Assembly (NCBI GenBank): GCA_013153105.1
Contig: JAADFC010000131.1
Coordinates: forward strand, 1-6,341
Reading direction: 5' to 3'
DNA: 6,341 nt
Source of the DNA: Thermoproteota archaeon
Lineage (GTDB): Archaea > Thermoproteota > Thermoprotei_A > Sulfolobales > Pyrodictiaceae
Shown here: positions 1 to 5,731 of the stretch, piece by piece
How positions within the stretch are numbered: the stretch's first letter is position 1
How the letters are laid out: the number at the start of each line of letters is the position of its first letter
Program-made: the position numbers and the translations under genes
Notes under the pieces: generated by a model
What the model was told of the DNA's origin: nothing
The model's input: only the letters and a program-made list of their open reading frames with translations
Database searches by the model: none

Positions 1-32
1 GAAGCTTGGCGGGTGAGGGTGGGGTGGCGGGG

Positions 33-1169
33 CTAGAGTAGGAGTGGGGTTATGGTGCCGCTGCCTCCGTGGTAGCGGCCGCGGATGTTCAGCTTGTAGC
101 CGCATTTGGGGCAGCGGTTGTCCCGGGTGAGCCTCCAGGCTAGTATCTGGAAGCCGCGGCGCTCGATGACGAGGTAGCCGCACTGGGGGCAGTAGGTGTT
201 CTCGAGGGGGTGGCCCCACACGTTGCCTATGTAGACGTGTTTTAGCCCCTCCTCCATCGCTATTTTTGCCAGCTTCTCCAGGGTCTCCACGGGTGTCGGG
301 GGGACGTTTGTCATCCTGTAGTCCGGGTGGAACCTGAGGAGGTGGAATGGGGTCTCGGGGCCGAGGTTGTCTATTATCCACCTTGCCAGGCGGCGGAGGT
401 CCTCCTCCCGGTCGCCGTACTTGGGTACTATGAGGTCCGTTATCTCTATGAACCAGCCCTGCCGCTTCATCTCGAGTATCGCGTCGTAGATGGGGTCGGG
501 GTCTGGTACGAACATGAACTTCCGGTAGAACTCCCTGTTCCCGCTGGCCTTGAAGTCTACGGTGACGCCGTCCATGTAGGGGCCTATGAGCCTTATAGCC
601 TCGGGTGTGGCGTAGCCGTTGGTCACCATTACGTTGAAGAGCCCCTTCTCCTTGGCGAGCTTGGCCACGTCTAGCATGTACTCCATGAATATCGTGGGCT
701 CGTTGTAGGTGTAGGCTATCCCGTCGGCGCCGAACTCCAGCGCCTTAGCCACCACCTCCTCCGGCGGCGTGTAGCGGCCGTAGAGGCCGCGCTCGAGGCG
801 GCTCTGGCTTATCTCCCAGTTCTGGCAGAACTGGCAGAAGAAGTTGCAGCCCACAGTACTTATTGACAACACGCTGCTGCCGGGCTCGAAGTGGAACAGG
901 GGCTTCTTCTCGATAGGGTCTATATTCATAGCGGTCAGCAGCCCGTAGACCAGCGTGTACAGCTTCCCGTTGATGTTCTTGCGGACCCCGCACACGCCAT
1001 ACTTGCCCGGCGCTATTATGCAGCGCCTCGCGCAGAGGTCGCAGCGTACATACCCCTTCTTCCCCTTCACCTCGACGGGCTCCCAGAGCACCGCCTCCCT
1101 CACATACGGCTTCCGCAGCAGCTCCTCGTCGCTCGGCCTCTGCTGCCGGGGCTCAGACAGGCTCGCCAA
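33..1169 (-). CDS. amrS: AmmeMemoRadiSam-type radical SAM enzyme (AmrS)
   Basis: A 378-residue radical SAM protein, formerly often annotated as a pyruvate formate-lyase activating enzyme. The 4Fe-4S/SAM motif CxxxCxxC is at C108, C112 and C115 (GCNFFCQFCQNWE), followed by the YTYNEPT segment (153-159) and VTNGY (182-186). Before it is a cysteine cluster, C43-x2-C46-x3-C50 and C60, typical of the AmrS branch. The C-terminus carries two CxxC pairs (C327/C330 and C353/C356), probably a rubredoxin-like zinc knuckle, as in archaeal members. The family usually co-occurs with Memo and AMMECR1 proteins; its reaction is not firmly known, and neither partner lies in this window. The start is TTG at 1169, with a G-rich GGGGCTGG just upstream. 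The frame is open to a stop at 1218-1220 but offers no other normal start. A cytosolic, oxygen-sensitive enzyme is expected. The family call is strong; the in vivo role is open. Confidence 0.93.
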   Translation of the reverse strand: MASLSEPRQQRPSDEELLRKPYVREAVLWEPVEVKGKKGYVRCDLCARRCIIAPGKYGVCGVRKNINGKLYTLVYGLLTAMNIDPIEKKPLFHFEPGSSVLSISTVGCNFFCQFCQNWEISQSRLERGLYGRYTPPEEVVAKALEFGADGIAYTYNEPTIFMEYMLDVAKLAKEKGLFNVMVTNGYATPEAIRLIGPYMDGVTVDFKASGNREFYRKFMFVPDPDPIYDAILEMKRQGWFIEITDLIVPKYGDREEDLRRLARWIIDNLGPETPFHLLRFHPDYRMTNVPPTPVETLEKLAKIAMEEGLKHVYIGNVWGHPLENTYCPQCGYLVIERRGFQILAWRLTRDNRCPKCGYKLNIRGRYHGGSGTITPLLL

Positions 1170-1235
1170 GACCCAGCCCCAGAGGCAGGGAATACACGCG
1201 GGCCCCCGGGATACATGTTACCGCCGCCCCAGGGA

Positions 1236-1257
1236 GGAGCCCTCAGGGGGAGGCTCC
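1236..1257. repeat. Small inverted repeat upstream of amrS
   Basis: GGAGCC (1236-1241) and GGCTCC (1252-1257) form a perfect 6-bp inverted repeat around a 10-base loop. It lies between the stop of the startless coding remnant (1265) and the amrS start (1169). It could fold as a hairpin in the leader of amrS or at the end of the upstream transcript, but no T-run follows on the minus strand. A match of this length can occur by chance in such GC-rich DNA. The rest of 1170-1264 shows no gene and no convincing TATA box; a weak TATA inside 1262-1270 is the only candidate. Confidence 0.25.
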
Positions 1258-1264
1258 AGGCGGG

Positions 1265-1471
1265 CTATACTGAGAGAACCGTCGATGCCATGTCGGCTAG
1301 CTTCCTCAACGCGTTGCATGCATTGACGAGCTTATCGAGGTCGCCCACGTCTAGACCCCTATTAATGAAGACCTCCACGTCGGGGTAGCATTCGGCCAGG
1401 GCTGCGAGCTGCTCAGCCTCCCGGCGAAAGCTCCTGCCCCGGAAGGCTGTGAGGGAAAAGGAGTGTACGAA
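1265..1471 (-). pseudogene. Startless 68-codon coding remnant or non-canonical small gene
   Basis: Minus-strand translation from the TTC at 1471 to the TAG at 1265-1267 gives 68 residues with a protein-like pattern: FVHSFSLTAF, an amphipathic helix (RREAEQLAALAECY), a strand (DVEVFIN), then GDLDKLVNACNALRKLAD and TVLSV. Third codon positions are mostly G or C, like the neighbouring genes. A GGAGG at 1479-1483 sits 7 bases before the TTC, where a TTG or ATG start would be expected, yet no ATG, GTG or TTG occurs in any minus-strand frame between 1441 and 1504. The same frame runs upstream without a break to the TAG of the flavoenzyme gene (1502-1504). It may be a gene whose start mutated (TTG to TTC), a decayed gene, a readthrough tail of the flavoenzyme, or a gene using a rare start. 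The strand-helix-strand order faintly recalls HPr-like domains, but the HPr histidine is absent and I do not assign a family. Confidence 0.5.
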
Positions 1472-1478
1472 TTGGCTG

Positions 1479-1483
1479 CCTCC
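1479..1483 (-). promoter_or_regulatory. Orphan Shine-Dalgarno GGAGG without a start codon
   Basis: The minus strand reads GGAGG here, followed by 7 bases (CAGCCAA) and then TTC in the frame of the 68-codon stretch. The spacing is ideal for translation initiation, but the codon in the start position is TTC. This is the main reason to think that a gene once began, or still begins, at 1471. Confidence 0.4.
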
Positions 1484-1501
1484 GTGGCGTGTCCGCGGCT
1501 G

Positions 1502-2545
1502 CTATTGCTCCTTTCTCTTCTTGAGGCCTAGCCTCATGCTGACCTTGGGTTTCACCTTGCCGGTCTTCTTCCAGTCGCCCCTTATCTCGACCTGCTTGCC
1601 CCTCCTCTTCTGGAGGTAGTTGAAGGCTGCCAGGGCTGCTTTGGCGGCGTCGCCTGCGCTTATGACGGCCTGTTTGAAGGGTATGTCCGTCACGTCGCCG
1701 GCGGCGAAGAGGCCTGGCGTCTTGGTGCGGCCCATCTTGTCCACTATTATCTCGCCCTGCTCGTTCCTGTCCACCAGGTGTGCTACGAACTCCGTCTTGG
1801 CCTCGTAGCCTAGCTCGACGAATACGCCCTCCACCTCCAGCTTCCTGGTCTCGCCGGTCTTCTTGTCCCTGACCACTAGCCCGGTTACCTTTCTCCCGTC
1901 GCCGAGCACCTCGACGGGCTCGTGGTTCTCGAGTATCTCCACGTTGGGCGCCGCTTTTATCCTGGCTATGAGGTCTGGGTCGCCGAAGAGCCTGGTGGGG
2001 GTCACGTAGTAGACCTTGGGGCAGAGCCCTGCGAGGAGCGCCACTGCCTCCAGGCCCTGGTCCCCTACGCCTACCACTACAGTGTTCTTGCCCCTGTAGA
2101 GGGGGCCGTCGCAGATGGTGCAGTAGCTCACCCCGCGGCCGTCGTACTGGTCCTCGCCGGGGACCCCCATCTTCTTGGGGGTCTTGCCGAAGGCTAGTAT
2201 CACCGCCTCAGCCTGGTAGCGTTTGCCCCTGCTGCTCTCCAGCAGGAAGGTGCCGTCGTCTAGCCTCTCTATCCTGGTTATCAGCTCGCCGTACCTTGTC
2301 TTGGCGCCGAAGGTCTTGGCCTGCTTCTCCACCCTCATAGCCAGGTCGACTCCCTTGATAGCCTCTATGCCCGGGTAGTTCTCGATTATCGTGGCCTGGA
2401 GCAGCTGGCCCCCAAGGTCCTTGCTGACCACTAGCACGTCCACACCCTGACGCGCCAGGTAGAGGGCCGCGGTCAGCCCCGCGATGCCGGCGCCTATCAC
2501 GATGACCTCATGCCTCTCAGGCTCGCCGCCCCTCTCGTCGGCCAT
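1502..2545 (-). CDS. Thioredoxin-reductase-like FAD disulfide oxidoreductase with no NADPH signature
   Basis: A 347-residue TrxB-family flavoprotein. Residues 18-23 are GAGIAG (FAD dinucleotide fold), followed by GGQL and ENYPG. The redox pair is C142-T-I-C145 followed by DGP, and the second FAD motif is AAGDVTD (281-287). The NAD(P) domain has GVGDQG (159-164) in place of the usual GGGDSA, and TPTRLFGD (182-189) stands where NADPH-dependent enzymes have HRRxxxRA. NADPH is therefore an unlikely donor; NADH, ferredoxin or a dithiol partner are possible. The last 36 residues are strongly basic. I chose ATG 2545 because GGGGTGG lies 7 bases upstream and the FAD motif then falls near the N-terminus as usual. 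A GTG at 2608 would add 21 residues but has no ribosome site and overlaps a possible TATA box. It lies just downstream of gcvH, so dihydrolipoyl-H protein is a conceivable substrate (inference). Confidence 0.88.
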   Translation of the reverse strand: MADERGGEPERHEVIVIGAGIAGLTAALYLARQGVDVLVVSKDLGGQLLQATIIENYPGIEAIKGVDLAMRVEKQAKTFGAKTRYGELITRIERLDDGTFLLESSRGKRYQAEAVILAFGKTPKKMGVPGEDQYDGRGVSYCTICDGPLYRGKNTVVVGVGDQGLEAVALLAGLCPKVYYVTPTRLFGDPDLIARIKAAPNVEILENHEPVEVLGDGRKVTGLVVRDKKTGETRKLEVEGVFVELGYEAKTEFVAHLVDRNEQGEIIVDKMGRTKTPGLFAAGDVTDIPFKQAVISAGDAAKAALAAFNYLQKRRGKQVEIRGDWKKTGKVKPKVSMRLGLKKRKEQ

Positions 2546-2552
2546 GGGAGCG

Positions 2553-2559
2553 CCACCCC
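2553..2559 (-). promoter_or_regulatory. Ribosome binding site deciding the flavoenzyme start
   Basis: The minus strand reads GGGGTGG, 7 bases before ATG 2545. The same heptamer stands 6 bases before the GTG starts of nuoA (3547-3553) and nuoN (5723-5729), which makes 2545 the better start than GTG 2608. Confidence 0.55.
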
Positions 2560-2608
2560 GCGTCCCGAGCCTCTCCGCGGCTCCCCGGAGAAGCTGCGTG
2601 GGGGTCAC

Positions 2609-2617
2609 TAGTTTAAC
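2609..2617 (-). promoter_or_regulatory. Possible TATA box for the flavoenzyme gene
   Basis: The minus strand reads GTTAAACTA, an AT-rich island in very GC-rich DNA and close to archaeal TATA boxes. Transcription starting about 25 bases downstream (near 2587) would give a leader of about 40 bases before ATG 2545 and would exclude GTG 2608. The B-recognition element upstream is not convincing. Confidence 0.3.
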
Positions 2618-2623
2618 GCGGTG

Positions 2624-2628
2624 AAAAA
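2624..2628 (-). terminator. Possible T-run terminator after gcvH
   Basis: A run of five T on the minus strand, about 40 bases past the gcvH stop and just before the TATA-like box. Archaeal termination often uses such T-runs. It is short, so termination may be partial, with readthrough from the nuo-gcvH transcript. Confidence 0.25.
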
Positions 2629-2668
2629 GGTGGCTGCATGCTCCTGGGGCCGGCGGCAGCTTTGGGGG

Positions 2669-3103
2669 CTAGGAGAGGCCCTCCTCCCGCTTTATCCTCT
2701 CCACGTACTTCTCGGGGGGCAGCAGGGACTCCAGCTCGGAGGGGTCCTCGAGCTTTATCCTGAACATCCACCCCTCCCCGTAGGGGTCCCTGTTGAGCAG
2801 CTCGGGCTCGTCGTAGAGCCTCTCGTTGACCTCCACCACCTCCCCCGAGACAGGCGCGTACACGTCCGCCGCGGCCTTGATGGACTCTATCGCAGCAACC
2901 GTCTCGCCCCTCTTCACTCTCCTCCCCGGCTCGGGCAGCTCCACGCCGACTATGTCGCGGAGCTTCTTCTGCGCGTAGTCCGTTATCCCGACAGTGGCCA
3001 CCCCATCCTCCACCTTGACCCACTCGTCGCTCTCAGTGTAGAGCCTGTCCCGGAGCACTATGTAGCCGTCCACGCGTATCTCGCCGTCCGCCACGGCGCG
3101 CAC
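2669..3103 (-). CDS. gcvH: Glycine cleavage system H protein (lipoyl carrier)
   Basis: A 144-residue H protein of normal family length plus a short N-terminal extension. The lipoylation motif is ESIK with the modified lysine at K76, followed by ADVYAPVSGEV. Other family hallmarks are YTESDEWV (22-29), ATVGITDYAQ (36-45) and NRDPYGEGW (104-112). It carries the aminomethyl group between the P and T proteins and is reoxidised by an L protein; no gcvT, gcvP or lpd gene is present here. It follows nuoA by 44 bases on the same strand, so it is probably cotranscribed with the nuo genes. The longest frame starts at GTG 3103; a second GTG at 3094 has GGGGTG 6 bases upstream and is at least as likely, shortening the protein by three residues. 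A non-GCS lipoate-carrier role cannot be excluded, but the sequence is a conventional H protein. Confidence 0.95.
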   Translation of the reverse strand: MRAVADGEIRVDGYIVLRDRLYTESDEWVKVEDGVATVGITDYAQKKLRDIVGVELPEPGRRVKRGETVAAIESIKAAADVYAPVSGEVVEVNERLYDEPELLNRDPYGEGWMFRIKLEDPSELESLLPPEKYVERIKREEGLS

Positions 3104-3147
3104 CCCGGCCGGAGGCCTGCACCCCCAGACGGGGAGGGCCCGGTCTC

Positions 3148-3540
3148 TTAGTGGTGCTCCTCCCCGCCGGGGCTCTGGAGCCTCCAGTACTCCGGCCTCC
3201 TAGCGTAGCGCAGCGCGTACGCCAGCGGGGGGAGCAGGACGGCGACTGAGGCTAGGCTGAGGAGCAGGGCCTCCATCCACCTCCCAGTCCCGGAGGGGAG
3301 GACGAAGAGGAGCATGAACACCGGGTCGAGGGCTATGAACATGAGCACGTAGCCGAGGTACTGGTAGAGCGCGGGGAACCGGCCCGGGCCCCGTGGCGGG
3401 TTGCCGGCCTCGAACCGGGCCTCCTTCATGGGGGCGCCTGGGCCCCGGGTGGCGAGCCGGAGGAACGCCACGGCGAGCAGCGTGGGCGCCGCCACGGCTA
3501 GGCCCGCCACGGTTAGGGCTACCAGCGCGTCGAGAGCCAC
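3148..3540 (-). CDS. nuoA: Complex I-like subunit A (NuoA), archaeal type
   Basis: A 130-residue membrane protein with three predicted helices (about 5-28, 60-81 and 87-110), the standard NuoA size and topology. The loop between helices 1 and 2 has FEAGNPPRG (43-51), the archaeal version of the bacterial YECG/FESG loop, then RF and YQY at the head of helix 2. Helix 2 ends LDPVF (71-75): D72 matches the conserved aspartate, but the glutamate of the bacterial FDxE motif is V74. NuoA helps form the quinone-site and E-channel region at the junction of the peripheral and membrane arms. The GTG start at 3540 has GGGGTGG 6 bases upstream. It follows nuoB with a 21-base gap and is followed by gcvH. 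The C-terminal tail (GGEEHH) is unremarkable. The identification rests on loop motifs, topology and context. Confidence 0.88.
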   Translation of the reverse strand: MALDALVALTVAGLAVAAPTLLAVAFLRLATRGPGAPMKEARFEAGNPPRGPGRFPALYQYLGYVLMFIALDPVFMLLFVLPSGTGRWMEALLLSLASVAVLLPPLAYALRYARRPEYWRLQSPGGEEHH

Positions 3541-3561
3541 GAGCCTCCACCCCCCGCGGCT

Positions 3562-4248
3562 TCACCCCGTCTCCTGGAGCCGCTCCCTCTCCACCGAGTC
3601 CATCCAGAGCCTCGCCTCGCTGTAGACGGGCTTCATCAGCTCCTCAAGCTTCCTCTTGTCCTCCACGTCGCGGGGCCTCCACTGGCCCCTCCTCACCCTC
3701 TCCTGCAGCCTCACCAGCGCCCTCGCCACCGCGTCGGGGGGCGGCGGGCAGCCGGGCACGTAGTAGTCGACGGGGAGTATATCCTGTACCATGACGACGT
3801 TGTAGCTGTTGTAGAACACGCCGCCGGTGAAAGCGCAGGCGCCCATGGCTATCACGAACTTGGGCCAGGGCATCTGCTCCCAGGTCACCCTGGCCACGCG
3901 GGCCATCTTACGCGTCAGTGTGCCCTCTATGAGTATCAGGTTAGTGTTGCGCGCGTGGGTGAAGGGGAGCGAGCCCAGCCTCTCAGCGTCGTAGCGGGGC
4001 CCGTAGAGGGCCGCGAACTCGGCGCCGCAGCAGCTGGTGGTGAGGTGGACCGGCCAGAGGCTGAAGCTCGTCGCCCAGTCGCGGAGGCTCCTTATCGGGG
4101 TCCTCTCGACAAGCCACCTCGCCGCCCGCCGGGCGGCCTCCTCCAGGTTGCCCACGAGTATAAGCCCGTTCCTCCAGTCGCCCGGCCAGGGCCTCGCGGC
4201 CACGGCTGCCCCAGCCCCCAGGCCTCCCACGCGGGCCGCCCAGCCCAT
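3562..4248 (-). CDS. nuoB: Complex I-like iron-sulfur subunit B (NuoB)
   Basis: NuoB carries cluster N2, the last iron-sulfur centre before quinone. All four ligands are present: the tandem C73-C74 (TTSCCGAEF), C138 in AMGACAFTGG, and C167 in VPGCPPPPDA. The glutamate after the CC pair, SLWP (63-66) before it, and the PRYD, EGT, KMA and QMPWPK segments all match the family. At 228 residues it is long: about 72 residues precede the CC pair, and the first 30 are Gly/Ala-rich. ATG 4248 lies only 4 bases after the nuoN stop, with a C-rich, SD-less upstream, so it would need coupling to nuoN translation. In-frame GTGs at 4230, 4203 and 4155 are alternatives; the one at 4203 follows a G-rich stretch. 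It is followed by nuoA. The function is certain; the start is not. Confidence 0.95.
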   Translation of the reverse strand: MGWAARVGGLGAGAAVAARPWPGDWRNGLILVGNLEEAARRAARWLVERTPIRSLRDWATSFSLWPVHLTTSCCGAEFAALYGPRYDAERLGSLPFTHARNTNLILIEGTLTRKMARVARVTWEQMPWPKFVIAMGACAFTGGVFYNSYNVVMVQDILPVDYYVPGCPPPPDAVARALVRLQERVRRGQWRPRDVEDKRKLEELMKPVYSEARLWMDSVERERLQETG

Positions 4249-4252
4249 ATCT

Positions 4253-5716
4253 CTAGGGGGGCGCGGCGGGGGTGTAGGCGTAGACCGCGAGCCCGTACCC
4301 CTGCTGGGGCGCCAGCGCGAGGACTATGGTCAGCAGCGCCGCCGCGGCTGCTGCAAGCTCCCGGGTCGACACCTGCCACTCGCCCCCTCCGCGGCGGGGG
4401 AGGAAGAGCTGGTAGATGAGGTAGCCGTAGTAGAAGGCTGAGACCGCTATATTGGCCACGGCGGCGGCCGCCAGCAGCTTGGAGGCTGAGACGGCGGCTA
4501 GGACGATGTAGAGCTTCCCCCAGAAGCCGAGGGTGAGCGGGGCTCCCGCCAGGTTCGCAGCCGCCACCGTCAGCGCGGCGGCGGCGTAGGGGCGGCTCCA
4601 GGCGAGGCCGCGCAGCTGCTCCCAGCTGCAGCCGGGGTAGCGGCAGCCCGCGTCGAGGGCGAGGAAGGCGGCGAGCTTGGAGAGCACGTAGGCGCTGGTG
4701 TGTATCGCTATACCCGCTATCGCCGCCTGGTTGTCCACGCCGGGCAACTTGGCCAGCGCGGCCACAGCCGCGAGTATGTAGCCCGCCTGGGCCACGCTGC
4801 TGTACGCCAGCATCTTCTGAGGGCTATCCCGGACCGTGAGCAGTGCGCCCACGTTGCCGTAGGTCATGGTTATCACGGCGAGGACCGAGGCGACCCACAG
4901 CACTATCTCCGGCGTCGCCGCCGCGAACGGGGCTATCAGCCGCACTATCAGCAGCGCCGCCAGCACCTTGGCGGCGGCGCTAGCTATGGCTACCACGAGC
5001 GGCCTAGCATTCCCGTACACGTCGACCAGCCACCCGTGGAACGGTACCACGCCCATCTTGAACCCCACGGCCACCGCTAGGAGGGTGACGACCGGCGTGA
5101 CCAGCAGCGGGTCCCGGACCAGCAGCCTGTCGCTTATCGCGAGGCTGCCGGCGACGGTGTAGTAGAGTATGACGCCGAGCAGCAGGACTATGGTGGCCAC
5201 CGCGCCGGTTACAGCGTACTTCATCGCGGCCTCAGCGCTCCAGTCGTCCCGGTAGAGGGCTATCAGCACGTAGCTCGAGACGGCGGCGAGTATCCAGGCG
5301 ATGTAGACGAGGTACAGCACCCTGCTCAGGCCGAGCATTATGATGCCCAGCGCCATGAGGCCCGCAACGGCGTAGAACGCCTCGCCGGCCTCCCAGCGGT
5401 CCACCACCCCCCGGGCAGCCACGGCGGCAAGCGCGAACACTATGACGGCGGTGGAGAGCATGTACACCGCGAAGGTGTCGACAACCACGGCCCCGTCGAA
5501 CCCGACCACGTAGCCCCCCAGCGGGGCTATCCTCAGCGTGGCATACGCGGCGGCGGCGAGGGCGACGCCGGTGGAGGCGTAGAGGCTGAGCCTCGCCAGC
5601 CTCGGCCCCAGCAGCGGCGAGACAAGGCCCGTGAACGCGTAGGCGGCGACGACGAGCAGCGTACCCAGCTCAACCGCCCTCGCGGGCTCCGCCACGGCAG
5701 CCTCCAGCACCGCCAC
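4253..5716 (-). CDS. nuoN: Complex I-like antiporter subunit N (NuoN)
   Basis: A 487-residue polytopic membrane protein (about 14 helices) of the Mrp-antiporter family. The NuoN-type signature is GFKMGVVPFHGWLVDVY (218-234); DVY rather than the NuoM-type DAH favours N over M. The channel lysines are retained: K220 (TM7), K250 (TM8) and K401 in GFWGKLY (TM12). KMLAYSSVAQAGYIL (301-315) is the usual KRMLAYSSIAHxGY segment with Q310 in place of histidine. In TM5 the expected WExxSxxSY motif reads WILAAVSSY (141-149), so the channel glutamate is I142. Two cysteines, C358 and C363, sit in one loop. The start is GTG 5716 with GGGGTGG 6 bases upstream and a 15-base gap from nuoL; the stop lies 4 bases before nuoB. 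It would contribute one proton- or sodium-translocating unit, possibly altered. Confidence 0.92.
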   Translation of the reverse strand: MAVLEAAVAEPARAVELGTLLVVAAYAFTGLVSPLLGPRLARLSLYASTGVALAAAAYATLRIAPLGGYVVGFDGAVVVDTFAVYMLSTAVIVFALAAVAARGVVDRWEAGEAFYAVAGLMALGIIMLGLSRVLYLVYIAWILAAVSSYVLIALYRDDWSAEAAMKYAVTGAVATIVLLLGVILYYTVAGSLAISDRLLVRDPLLVTPVVTLLAVAVGFKMGVVPFHGWLVDVYGNARPLVVAIASAAAKVLAALLIVRLIAPFAAATPEIVLWVASVLAVITMTYGNVGALLTVRDSPQKMLAYSSVAQAGYILAAVAALAKLPGVDNQAAIAGIAIHTSAYVLSKLAAFLALDAGCRYPGCSWEQLRGLAWSRPYAAAALTVAAANLAGAPLTLGFWGKLYIVLAAVSASKLLAAAAVANIAVSAFYYGYLIYQLFLPRRGGGEWQVSTRELAAAAAALLTIVLALAPQQGYGLAVYAYTPAAPP

Positions 5717-5731
5717 CCCCAGCCACCCCCT

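Noticed and set aside
1..32. Terminator or next gene after amrS
   Set aside because: The minus strand here is C-rich with no T-run or hairpin, and it is too short to judge a further gene.
1205..1270. A TATA box for amrS around TATA at 1262-1270 or TAACATGTAT at 1211-1220
   Set aside because: Neither has a recognisable B-recognition element, and spacing to the TTG start gives no clear choice.
327..1388. Plus-strand open frames of 115-165 codons opposite amrS and its upstream region (327-674, 891-1388, 955-1326)
   Set aside because: They are antisense to clear genes, have skewed low-complexity translations and no family motifs. They are products of GC-rich antisense codon structure.
2546..2608. 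GTG at 2608 as start of the flavoenzyme
   Set aside because: It has no ribosome site, overlaps a TATA-like box, and adds 21 residues before a domain that normally starts close to the N-terminus. ATG 2545 has GGGGTGG at 7 bases.
3104..3147. GC-palindromes (CCGGCCGG, GGGCCC) before gcvH as an operator
   Set aside because: Short self-complementary GC words are expected by chance in this composition, and there is no AT-rich promoter core beside them.
2621..3151. A 176-codon plus-strand frame opposite gcvH
   Set aside because: The minus-strand H protein has unmistakable motifs; the plus-strand translation is Leu/Pro/His-rich with no recognisable fold.
3200..4441. Several frames of 95-154 codons on both strands overlapping nuoA, nuoB and the end of nuoN
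   Set aside because: All are Arg/Pro/Ala/Gly-rich shadows of genes with conserved complex I motifs.
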